Assembly: GCA_033558025.1 (NCBI GenBank)
Contig: JAUCEF010000013.1
Span: 3,589,001 to 3,653,000, forward strand
DNA: 64,000 nt
Direction of reading: 5' to 3'
Origin: Phytophthora sp. 'mugwort'
Taxonomy: Eukaryota; Oomycota; Peronosporomycetes; Peronosporales; Peronosporaceae
A model generated the notes under the pieces. It was not told where the DNA came from. It made no database searches and saw only the letters and a list, made by a program, of their open reading frames with translations. This document shows positions 54,849 to 64,000 of the stretch, piece by piece. How positions within the stretch are numbered: the stretch's first letter is position 1; each line of letters starts with the position of its first letter. The position numbers and the translations under genes are program-made.

Positions 54849-55760
54849 ATGGCGCAGACAGCGTTTTCTAACTTGTCCCAGAGCCAGCAAGACGCGCTGA
54901 AAAAACTTATTTCTTTGCTCGGCCCTGAGGGCATAACGCATCTTGCTTCGCAAGGACCGGACGCGGTGAACGCGCGCCTGGAGGCGTTCTCGAGTTACGA
55001 GAATGCTCTGTTGGAGTACCTCCAATAGGGGATGTTGGCGTCTGCACTGACGTCGACGACATCGCAGGATGGGGCCTCCCGGCCTAAACCGCTCATCGTG
55101 AGTGTCAAGACTTTCGAAGGAAAGGAGGGGGCGAACCTCATGTTGTGGATCCGTGAGATCGAAGTGGCGATGAGATCGGCCATGCTCGATACTGAGCAAC
55201 AGTGCGTGGCACTAGCGATCTCGAAGTTCGGTGGCCGAGCATCAGAATGGGAACTCACGTGCGGTACGTTGGTGGACGCGGCCTTCCTGAGCAGGGAAGA
55301 GCTGAAACCCCAGCTTTCGCAAGTGTTTGCTCCGCCTAATCAGGCGTATCGCGTGAGGTCACGCTTTTTGAGTACCCGCCGGGGTAAGAAGGACTTGGTA
55401 GATTTCGTCCAGGAGTTGCGAACTCTGATCGCCGGCATGACGGCCGATCCTCTGCCAGAGGCTGTGACTGTGACAGTCCTTATGGAGGCCCTCCGCACTG
55501 GCGATGCCAGGACGGAAGTCTTCCGCACTCACCCTTCCTCTTTTGAAGAGGCTATGAGAGCGGCGTTGAACGCCGAGTTCAACTTCAAGTCGTCTCGACT
55601 TGTCCGGGGCGTTGCCAACGCTACTCCGTCCGACGGACCGGACCATATGGACCTCAGTTACACTGAAGATGAGGAAGCGAGCTTCACGCTGCCGAACAGC
55701 GTATGGGTGTTCGTCGGTGCTTCATCTGCCGAAGCACCACCCATTTGAGGGCAACCTGCC
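54849..55760 (+). pseudogene. Gypsy gag with in-frame amber and shifted zinc knuckle
   Basis: Starts MAQTAFSNLSQSQQDALKK at 54849. The frame is interrupted by a single TAG at 55026 (after ...EYLQ) and continues in the same frame to 55748. The capsid-like part (WIREIEVAMRSAMLDTEQQC; FAPPNQAYRVRSRFLSTRRG) is the gypsy retrotransposon gag domain. At 55718-55759 another frame reads CFICRSTTHLRATC, a perfect CX2CX4HX4C zinc knuckle, so one frameshift separates capsid and nucleocapsid. The amber is one base from CAG. Confidence 0.8.
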
Positions 55761-55959
55761 CGCCGCGCAGGTCGCGTCAAGCGCCGACGAGCCTTCGCTC
55801 TGCATCGAGCCAAGCCATCGGCTCGTCGCGGGGAAACGGCGACACTCAGTAGGCGCGGGGCGTCCTGCTGGGGAAGAACTGAGTTCTGTTGAGCCTCATG
55901 GAGGTGGAGGGCAACAGGGCCCAGCCCCAGAGAGAGCCGTACTCTCTAACACGGAACGT

Positions 55960-56370
55960 GTATGCAAGCCGGGCTTGCTCGTCGTTGAGGCGACGGTGAA
56001 CGGCTTGAAAAGCCATGGATCATATTGATCGATTCCGGAGCGTCGGGCAACTACGCTCGACGCTCCAAGATGGAAAGAAGTCAGCAATAAGCTGTGGCGC
56101 TCAGGGAGCGCAGGGGTGACATCATCGCTATTAGCCTATCGACGGGGACCCGTGTCACGGTGCCTAAGGTTCCTGTGAATCTGGGCGTGAAGTTTCTCGA
56201 CTTCGATAGCGTGGAACGTTGTCGGGTCCTGGACCTGGATTGGAGGTACGACCTCATCCTGGGCATGGCATGGCTGGAACGCCATGAGCCATGGATTGAT
56301 TTTGGAAGTCAAAAACGTTGGTCGCAACGCGCTTTACTCCTTGTGGAGCTTAGTGAGTCATGAACCCACC
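55960..56370 (+). pseudogene. Gypsy aspartic protease
   Basis: The active site ILIDSGASGNYARRSKM is at 56022-56072, with D-S-G at 56031-56039. The flap and second part are read at 56094-56370 (GTRVTVPKVPVNLGVKFLDF; YDLILGMAWLERHEPWIDF, the I-L-G motif). Frame changes just before the active site and near 56090. Confidence 0.75.
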
Positions 56371-56469
56371 TTTGCTAGGAACAAAAGCGCTTTGGCGCGG
56401 GCATTGGACCAGGTCAACGCACTGGACATCGGAGTATCCGAACTTCTAGACGCTGAGGGTGTTGAGGAC

Positions 56470-56745
56470 AAGAGTCCAGAGCAGAGCTCGTGGGCTGTGC
56501 CTGGAGCGGCGGGAAACCCGCTGGGTGACACAGGTGACATGTGTCACGACAACGACACCCGTCATGATGACGGTATGTTGTTACACGCCATGCGTGGTCG
56601 GCAGTATGCCGGGCATCAAGGCCACGGGCCTCAGGACGCAAGTGGAGCGGCAGGCGATCCGCTGGGTGACCGACGTCATGGTGACATTGGTCACGACAGT
56701 GACACTCATCACGACGACGAGTTGTCGCTATGTCATTGGTAGTGT
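56470..56745 (+). repeat. His/Asp-rich degenerate repeats in gypsy pol linker
   Basis: Two units about 130 bases apart, beginning at about 56510 and 56648. They encode GAAGNPLGDTGDMCHDNDTR plus HDD, and GAAGDPLGDRRHGDIGHDSD plus THHDDE. They lie between protease and RT, a place usually filled by a short linker. Confidence 0.6.
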
Positions 56746-57089
56746 GGCCGGCCGTGGGCCGGGCCATCACGACCGAGGTCCCACTGATGGAGGTAACGTG
56801 GCATGTATTCCACAGGGTGGAGACTGCGAGCGTCGCAGCTCTGTGACGGTTGTCGGTCAAGACATACCAGTCTCGGGTGAAACGCACACGGTGCAAGCAC
56901 CTGGGGACGCAGCTGATGTGACTGTTAGGACCTCTCCGAGGCAACAGTCTTAGCGGGGAGAAGGCTACGACGCCAAACGTCAGCCATGAGATGTAGAGCG
57001 TCTGATGCGTCGAGCATGACGAGTGAAGAGACTCCTGGTGATAGCGAGCAGCTATATACACTCGTCAACGGAGTGACAGGGGAAGTCGA

Positions 57090-58780
57090 TGGCGACATCA
57101 GTCTAGAGACTATGCCCACTGCGGACACTCTATGCCCACTGCGGACGCTCTGTTGGAGCTGAACGAGATGTCCATGGGCGAGTTCGGCGAGTTAGCCGAG
57201 TTAGTCATGCTACGACCTGAGAAGGAGTTAAACGCGTCGTTGCTTTTGGATAAGCAGCCCTTGAGGACACCAAGAAGGCGCTGAATGCGCGGGCAGGATC
57301 CTCGATCCTCAAGGACCCCTCGGATCCGTACTACCATTTGGTGAAGGAATATCAAGACTTGGTCTCGAAGGGACCTCCCACAAGGCTACCTCCGGATCGA
57401 GGTGTACGTCATGAGATTGACCTCGTTCCGGGAATCAAATACTGCGTGACAAGGCAGTGGCCTTTGCCACGAGAGCAGTGTGACGTCATTGACGCGTTCT
57501 TCCGTGCTGATCCCGGGGCGGGTATGTGCGCGAGAGCAAGTCTCGCATTCAACGCCTACGTTCTGTGTCAGAAAGCCGAATGGCAAGTGGCGAATCGTTC
57601 ATGCTTTTATAGGCTCAACGCGGCCACCATTCCGGCGCAAACGCCAATACCTAGGAAGGACATTCTCCAGAACAACATGACGGATGTACGGTGTACAGTG
57701 CCCTCGACTTGGTCGATGGATACTATCAATTGCTCATACAAACAAGCGATATTCCGCTTACGGCGGTCAGCACTCCGAGCGGTATACTCTGGGAGTGGCT
57801 AGTAATGCTTCAAGGGCTGTCGAACGCGCCTGCGACATTCAATCGCCTTGTGATGCAACTATTCAGGCCCCACAGGGCGTATGCTCAGACATACTTCGAC
57901 GATATATTCGTCCACAGTCGTGCGGAGCACGGAAAGACTGATGTGGAAAACCCACATTGAGCACCTGCGAGCGGTGCTCGAGTGCATGCGCACACACAAG
58001 TTGTATGCCAACATTGACAATTGGGGCTTCGGCGCTGAAGAGATCCCCTTTCTGGGATGCTTCATTGGGAATCGAGTTCTTCAAGCGGATCCCGCTAAGG
58101 TGAAGGCGATTGTAGTTTGGCCGGTTCCAAAGAACCAGATAGACTTACGGAAGTGGCTTGGCCTGGCCAATTACTTGCACAAGTACAGCAAGAACTATGC
58201 TGAGGTGGCAAGGCCACTGTCCAATCTCCTTAAGAGAGATGTGGACTGGTGTTGGGACACCGGACATCAAACGGCTTTTGAACCCATTAAGGAGAGTTCA
58301 GACCCCGATCCTGACCCGGCCAGACCCCGATCGTCCTATCGGTGTCGTCTATGACGCGTCGGACTTTGCCATCGGCAGTGCTTTGTTGCAGGCAGACGAT
58401 GAAGGGCGTGAACGCGTGATCGCGTTTGAATCTCGCCAGCGTAAGGCTGCTGAGAAGAACTATCCAGTTCATGACAAAGAGCTACTTGCGATGAAGTATG
58501 CGCTCGTCAAATTCAGAGTTCACCTGCTCGGCTCCAAGCCGTTTGTGATCTATACTGATCATGCGTCGCTATCCACTGCGACGCACTCACCTCAGCTTTC
58601 TCAGTGAATGGCCCGTTGGCTCTCCTTCTTTGCGGAGTACAACTTCGAGGTGAAGTATAAGCCTAGCGGGCAGAATGTCTTGGCCGATGCGTTATCACGC
58701 AAGCCAGACTATGGGATCGCTCGCGTCACGACGGTGACTTCGTCTGTGACAGATTTGATCCGCGTTGCGTAGGCGTGTGA
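57090..58780 (+). pseudogene. Gypsy reverse transcriptase and canonical RNase H
   Basis: RT fingers are read in the 57338 frame (HEIDLVPGIKYCVTRQWPLP). The palm after a shift reads MYSALDLVDGYYQLLIQ and LSNAPATFNRLVMQLF, with the active site YFDD at 57892-57903. The thumb is FLGCFIGNRVLQADPAKVKA (58047 on). The RNase H keeps its motifs: VVYDASDFAIGSALLQ, VHDKELLAMKYALVKF, VIYTDHASLSTA and NVLADALSRKPDY. A TGA at 58605 and shifts near 57690, 57945 and 58300 disable it. A 19-base tandem duplication (tatgcccactgcggac) sits at 57112-57149. Confidence 0.82.
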
Positions 58781-58809
58781 CGGGTCCTGAGTAACTCTGC
58801 TACATGCGC

Positions 58810-60650
58810 TAGGAAGTGCGGAGTTTGATAACTCAGATATCAAACTGTCAGCGCGGTTGCGCGCGAGGCTACATCGATACACTCTCGATGAGGGCCTATT
58901 GGACTACGGTACTGGTCCAGAAGACACCCCACGTGTCGTGGTTCCTCACGAAGAGGATCCCAGGTATCGTATCCTCTATGAGGCACATGATACCTCACTT
59001 TGCGGTCATCTCGGTCGAGAAAAGACCTACAGCTCGGTGAGCTCCCACTACTGGTGGCCGAAGCTTTACAAGTGGGTCAGTACGTACGTATGCACGTGTG
59101 AGACGTGTCAACGGGTTAAACCCTCGCCACACTCGGCCGCGCTGTTGGCCAGCTTGCCTGTAACACACACACGGTACCACGGGGTGTTGTCAATCCATGA
59201 GTATCGACTTTGTGTTCGACCTGCCACGGGATGCGGCGGGCAACACGGGGATCGTTGTCTTTGTCGACCATTGAGCAAGATGGCTCATTTAGCGGCGGTG
59301 CCGGACTCCATCGATGGAGAAGGAACAGCCACGCTGTTCATGGATCGTGTCTTTCGACAGCATAGTCTGCCAGAGGCAATTGTCTCGAATCGAGACCCCC
59401 GTTTCACGGGTAAGTTTTGGACGTCGGTCTATAAGGTGCTCGGCACTCGACTCGACCTGTCCACAGCGAACCATCCGCAGACCGATGGTCAGACGGAACA
59501 CGTGAATCGCGTTGTCGAAGACATGCTTCGGAGCGTCTGTGCAGACAGACCCAAGCAATCGAGCTCGATGCTCCCACTCGTTGAGTTTGCATTGAACAAT
59601 GCGGTGTATACCTCGACAGGCTTCACCCCGTCCTATTTGAACTATCACACACCCTCACGGCCCGCTGACGTCACCACTCCGTGGTTCTGAGCTTGGTGGG
59701 GAGGGGGATAGCCGATGGGCTAGCTGATATCAGCCCAGCTGCAATTCGCAGGCAAGTTGACACGTTCGTGTCTACGCGTTTAAGTGTCTTACGGTAAGTA
59801 CGCGATGCGATGGCTGAAAGCCAAGATGTTCAGAAGGAACAGGCTGATGCAAAGGGCAGAAGCAACATTGAAGTGTTTAACGTGTGTGACAAAGTTTATT
59901 AAAAACACTAAAAAAAACTACCTACACATGCAGTGTCTGCGGTCTATAAGACCAAGTTGCGCCCGCGCTTCATTGGACCTTTTAAGGTCGTGGCCAGGAA
60001 GGCCTTGCGTAGACGCTCAATCTTCCGAAGCAGATGCGTACACCCCCCGTATTTTACAGAGGCCTCCTTAAGCCATATCGAGACCCGGCTCGGGTGAGCG
60101 TGGAGGGTTTGGAGCCACAGCCGGTGGTTGGCCAAAGCGCTGGAGGCGCACAAGGAGGTCCAACTGACCACGTAGCTCAGCGAGCGGACGGTCCAGCGCT
60201 TCGGAGCGACGAGCAGAGGACTGCCCCAGGAGCTCTAGGCGGTTGGCAACCGAGGCAAGAGACTGAAACCAGTCGACCCGATGATGCACGGCATCGATCT
60301 CGTCAGCGAGACGGTCACGATGACTCGTCGCCCACTGTAGCGAGTTGAACAGGATCTGCACCCGCCTCTCGGCCGCTAGCAGATCATGGCAACTCGCAGC
60401 GCGAGGATCCAGCTGGTCATCGACCTCCACTGCCGTTGCTCGATGAGCAGGGAACTTCCACTATCATGTGGAGCGCTTAGTCGCGCGGCGTCGTCGCCAG
60501 GATCGTATCCAATATCTTGTGAAGTGGAGGGGTTATCCTCACTCACAGAACTCTTGGGAGTACGAGGTTCCCCTCCGGCAAAATTGCCCTGACGTCGTGG
60601 ACGCTATCGATCGACGCGATCCGCAGAGCCGGTCAGCGACCGAGGCGTCG
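58810..60650 (+). pseudogene. Gypsy integrase with chromodomain
   Basis: The zinc-binding part is at about 58960-59125: EAHDTSLCGHLGREKT and CETCQRVKPS (H-H-C-C). In the core the first Asp region is garbled (near 59200-59280), while the second Asp lies in SNRDPRFTGKFW and the Glu in TDGQTEHVNRVVEDML. The GPF/Y module is at 59945-60000 (KLRPRFIGPFKVVARK, other frame). After a roughly 330-base linker the chromodomain is at about 60450-60600 (FHYHVERLVARRRRQDRIQY, LVKWRGYPHSQNSWE). Stops at 59688 and shifts near 59940. Confidence 0.8.
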
Positions 60651-61619
60651 TTCGCGTGGCGCTTCCCGGCAATAGCCGCTGGGGGGCCAAGGCCAGCAGC
60701 AGAGCTGTCGCTCTGGTCTCGAAGAGGAGCGGCCTCACGAGCGTGAGAGCCGCTAGCTGTGACAGCAGAAGCACCGAGTGCGAGAGAGGCCTGGGGGCGA
60801 GACCGGTAGGCAGGGGGTAATTGGCGTTTCGCCTTGAGTTTCGCAAACTCGAAACGGAGTCGACGTTCGACTCGAAGATCAGTTTCACTGAACTAGCCCG
60901 AAGGGAATCAATGGAAGAGAGCTTGCGAGCTGCTTCCACCCAACTTTGGAACTGTCCATCGCTTTCCCGAGACGTCTCTCCTGACAGGAGCACGACTGGA
61001 TAAGTCGCATCGGTGGAACCGAGCCGTGCCGAGCTTGCACTTGCAGGCGCTCACGATACTCGCGCTGAGTAGTCACTTGAAGGGTCAAGTATCTCACTCT
61101 GAGAGACTCTCGCGCGGCGAGGTCGTCGAGTGTTGCGGCCGCCGGCCCAATCGCATACGTGCTAAGCAATTCCGATGATGCTCGGCGAGCCACTCTGCTG
61201 GGTGGCGAGGCTCAAAGCCGTCGTCACGACATGACGGGGTAAGCAATGGCCGACCCGTGCACTCGAGAGCTCGAACGGATTCGGAGCGCGCGGTTGGCGG
61301 AGTGGGCTCGGCAAGCGGACAGAGCTACTACGGTCATGGACTCAGTGTAGTCGACCTCCTCTTCACCTTCTTCAAGGTCGTCAAAGCGGACGTCTCGCCC
61401 AAAGCGTACGGGGGCACTGCCTCCAGCGGCTTCGCCGCCTCCACTTATGGTCCTTTGACCGTATCGGCGCTTGTGCGCTGAGTGATACTCTTGCACCTAG
61501 AGCCGCGAGGGTGTGGGTGGCGCACGGTCAGAGACCTTTCCCGTACGGGATGCATTTGACTAGGTTTAACTATGGTAGATAGTTAGAGTCATGCATTTAC
61601 ACCACAGGCGGTTTCGCCG
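60650..61619. other. Region between pol and 3' LTR with antisense coding potential
   Basis: Minus-strand frames line up here: 61224-61496 (DVRFDDLEEGEEEVDYTESM), 60885-61193 (TLDDLAARESLRVRYLTLQV) and 60604-60993, with a further one at 60068-60430 opposite the pol linker. They are Leu/Arg/Glu-rich, like a coiled coil. Either this is a decayed antisense gene, as in the first gypsy element, or chance frames. Confidence 0.35.
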
Positions 61620-61827
61620 CAGATAAGTAAACAAATAACAGTTCAGTTTTAACATCAAAGAGAGTATTGCCCTAGGTTTAGGAATACTGGCTCTTTGAGT
61701 CTCTGAGTGTGATATAACTAGAGTGATCTAAGCCTCAACGGAGACCTTAGGGGTTAGGATAACCACAGTTAAGACTCGGGGGCCATACGTCTTCCTCTGA
61801 CGCACTACGCTACGCAACCCCGTTGCA
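61620..61827 (+). repeat. 3' LTR of gypsy element
   Basis: It matches the 5' LTR at 54585-54790. The long identical core gtgatctaagcctcaacggag and the end acgcactacgctacgca are shared. Differences include a 3-base extension (gagtctctgagtg) and several transitions. Confidence 0.8.
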
Positions 61828-61938
61828 CTATTCAGCCGAAAGTCTTCGTACGCTTTTAATGCGATGGCGACATGTGATGATGTCGCGAGCGTGTGGAATG
61901 TAGTAGTGGGATGACTGGGGTCTGTTCACGGTAATCGC

Positions 61939-62390
61939 GTGTGGGTAAATAGTCCAATGGTTCTGCGTCCAAATGAGCACTTCCAGTGTAATGAATATTT
62001 ATCTGGTGACTCCGCTTTTCAAGCTTCAAAATATTGGTGCCTGCATACAATAAGCCGCCAAACGCTGAACTGCACCCCGGCAAAACCTACTTCAACACAC
62101 AGTTGGCAAAGGCACGCATTAAAAGCGAGCACTGCATTGGTCTTCTGAAGATGTGTTCCAGTATCTACGAAAAAGGTACGAGTAGAGCACGGAAAAAAGA
62201 AGAAACACATGCGGCGCCTGATTCGATATACAACCTGTGCATGTATTCTTCATAACGGCTCATGCATGAGCCGATTCCGCGTGAGTGGGAGCAGGAGCTT
62301 GGGCAATTTGTAACTGGCCACCTCGACGCCGTCGACGAGCTCAATACCCAAGGTCCCTCCGAAGCAGCGGTGGCAAAAGGCGAGACCAAC
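61939..62390 (+). pseudogene. PIF/Harbinger-like transposase, C-terminal fragment
   Basis: VWVNSPMVLRPNEHFQCNEY and YLSGDSAFQASKYW carry the third-strand Asp region of Harbinger nucleases (Y-L-x-G-D-S-A). After a shift, PAYNKPPNAELHP and FNTQLAKARIKSEHCIGLLK give the conserved Glu helix (I-x-S-E-H-x-I-G-x-L-K). The acidic tail may reach 62390. The 5' half is absent upstream, where the gypsy LTR ends. Confidence 0.65.
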
Positions 62391-62639
62391 TTCTCGCCTA
62401 CTTTCTAGAAATTTGTAGCCATCGGTAGCAGAGCATCAATAGATAGGTTTTGCAGTCGTGTTGCCCTTTCCCACATCCACACACAACATATGGGAGCGGA
62501 AATAGTAGCGAGGGTCGTTCGCAACCCATCCTCTCCCACACCCAAAACCTGTCGAATACGAATGCATCCATGTAGCCAACGATTGCCATCACACAACAGC
62601 CAACGACCATTTGCCAGTGGCATAGATCGTTAGAAAGTA

Positions 62640-63060
62640 GACAGCCCCACAACAATCTACGATGGATGAGCTTCTTCCTCTGCTGCTCCACCTCGATGGT
62701 GCTAGCTGGACGAGCTTCTGCCTATCCTTCTCGACCTCGACGACGCTGAGCTGTGCGAGCTGGTGATGGTGCAGGAGCATCCAGAGCTCCCAATTATCTC
62801 CAACATTCGCTTCTGTCTGACGGTGATGAGTGATGCAAATGCTGAGAAAGAATTTCGAGTTGACGTCTAAGGTGTCATGAACTTGACTTGTCTGTTCGAG
62901 CTTCCCGAGTTCGTCATCATAGCTGATCGCGACAAGGCTCACAAGACGGAGGCTATGTGCATCACGCTAGCGCGCCTCTCCTATCCAAAACGGCACTACG
63001 ACCTCATGTGTCGCTTTGGACGCTCGCTGAGCGCGCTATCGCGGATATTTAGCTTCATGG
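62640..63060 (+). pseudogene. PIF/Harbinger-like transposase, N-terminal fragment
   Basis: A start-like MDELLPLLLHLDGA at 62663 is followed by a readable HTH part: LFELPEFVIIADRDKAHKTE, then CITLARLSYPKRHYDLMCRF and GRSLSALSRIFSFM. This is the L-x-R-L-x-Y-P-x-R-x-x-D-L...F-G-R-S block that precedes the nuclease in Harbinger-like proteins. gtaagt at 63061 could be an intron donor. The fragment stops there. Confidence 0.6.
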
Positions 63061-63179
63061 GTAAGTTGAGTTTTAGTCTCGCGTTCTGTCTTCTAAATTG
63101 TTTTTGCTATGTTTCAAATTTATTATTTCTGTTGCGTAGTGCGCTATGTGTACGATATGTGTATGGATACCATATATTT

Positions 63180-64000
63180 CTACAAATGGTTTAGCATGAG
63201 ATACATTAAGCTTCCAATCACTGCCCGATATGGCTTCGTCTTCATGAGAGCTCTTTCAGCTGAATTGGTTTGACGCATGGGCTTTGCGAGTTTCAAGTCT
63301 GCAGTGCCAGGAGTCTTGCGGCTGTTACACCCACTCATCTGAAACCGCTCTATCACGGTCAACGCATACTCCCCAAAATCCTTCATCTTAAATCGAGCAC
63401 TGAGCAAATCCTTCAATAGCTGAATGGTGACCACATTCGGCGCGAAGAGTACCAAATCATCTACGTAAATTGATATAAAAAAACAGCAGCCAGCGATGAT
63501 TTTAACTGCGCATGGCTCGCAGCTAAGATGACCAAACCTTGTTCCTCCAAATAAGATTTCAATATGCGAAACCACACTCGTGGTGCCTGTTTCAGTCCAT
63601 AGAGACTCTTTCGTAAAAGGCTGACCCAGTCTTCTTTTCCTTCGACGACATACCCTTCCGGTTGCTCCAGATAAAACTCCGCGTCAATATCTCCTTTGAG
63701 AAATGCAGTTGTCACATCCATCTGATGTGTCTCATAGTCCCAAACAGCAGCAAGAGTCAATAATACTCGCAGAGTATCTAGCTGAACCACAGGCGGGTAT
63801 ACTTCTAGGTAATCAATACCATAAATTTGCATGAACCCTTCGATAACGAGCCTGGCTTTAAACCGCTCGATATCGCCGTTCCACTTGTACTTCATTCGAA
63901 ATATCCACCTGTTCTTTAGTACCTTCATATGCTTCGCTCTGGGAACTAGCTCCCAAGTGCCATTCTCCATTAAGGCACAATATTCTGCATCTGCAGCATG
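63180..64000 (-). pseudogene. Copia reverse transcriptase, partial, running off the window
   Basis: Read from 63970 down: ENGTWELVPRAKHMKVLKNR, IERFKARLVIEGFMQIYGID, QMDVTTAFLKGDIDAEFYLE (first RT Asp) and LRKSLYGLKQAPRVWF. After a shift near 63520, FFISIYVDDLVLFA is the copia active site (Y-V-D-D). It ends YRAVIGSLMYL and then diverges, so the RNase H is absent. The 5' part lies beyond 64000. Whether it belongs to the same family as the copia at 9-12 kb cannot be told because the parts do not overlap. Confidence 0.85.

Larger units (their letters stand above)
54585..61827 (+). mobile_element. Chromodomain Ty3/gypsy retrotransposon, near full length, broken
   Basis: Both LTRs are present (54585-54790 and 61620-61827), with gag, protease, RT, canonical RNase H, integrase and chromodomain in the chromovirus order between them, all plus strand. 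Frameshifts or stops occur in gag, protease, RT, RNase H and integrase. A roughly 700-base insert between protease and RT encodes His/Asp-rich repeats. After the chromodomain about 1 kb precedes the 3' LTR. No target-site duplication was evident. It is a separate family from the element at 3.7-9.1 kb. Confidence 0.88.

Noticed and set aside
1..64000. tRNA, rRNA, CRISPR or bacterial-type operon features
   Set aside because: No cloverleaf with a GGTTCGA-type T arm in proper spacing, no rRNA core motifs, no regularly spaced repeats; the window is eukaryotic nuclear DNA.

Overview
The window is nuclear DNA of an oomycete, most likely a Phytophthora-like member of the Peronosporales. The evidence is short (55-105 nt) GT-AG introns in dense host genes, a leucine-rich-repeat membrane protein ending in the oomycete WLGC motif, a TOG-array ciliary protein as expected of a zoospore former, a mitochondrial NAD kinase fused to a histidine phosphatase, and oomycete-type Ty3/gypsy, Ty1/copia, Helitron, PIF/Harbinger, pogo and hAT remains. 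No species can be fixed from the sequence alone.

Layout. 1-3.1 kb: a jacalin-lectin membrane protein gene on the minus strand, broken by three single-base frameshifts. 3.1-3.7 kb: AT-rich spacer with a perfect 25-bp hairpin. 3.7-12.0 kb: a decayed Ty3/gypsy element (minus strand, with an antisense reading frame at its 3' end and two RNase H domains) joined to a 3'-truncated copia element. 12.1-39.6 kb: a compact gene island of eleven genes: LRR/WLGC membrane protein, a basic spindle-like protein, TOGARAM-like TOG protein, MAP-kinase-like kinase, a small coiled-coil protein, a PRP40/TCERG1-like WW-FF-RS splicing protein, the histidine phosphatase-NAD kinase fusion, an EF-hand-like large protein, two tandem small genes with matching N-terminal exons, a disordered nuclear-type protein and the nucleoporin NUP93/NIC96. 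39.6-64 kb: transposon graveyard, with pogo inside or next to an IS630/Tc1-like fragment, hAT, Harbinger fragments, a long Helitron carrying a gypsy fragment, a near-complete but broken chromodomain gypsy element with both LTRs (54.6-61.8 kb), more Harbinger pieces and a copia reverse transcriptase running off the end.

The host genes are mostly housekeeping (cytoskeleton/cilium, signalling, splicing, NADP supply, nuclear pore) and are arranged as divergent pairs with short shared promoters. They form no operon-like pathway. The most notable items are the phosphatase-NAD kinase fusion, a MAPK-like kinase whose T-x-Y activation motif reads T-K-H, and a gypsy element whose normal RNase H has lost catalytic aspartates while a second, RVT_3/archaeal-type RNase H keeps them and an antisense frame lies downstream. 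That combination is known from plant Tat elements. All exon boundaries were set by eye from splice consensus and reading-frame continuity.
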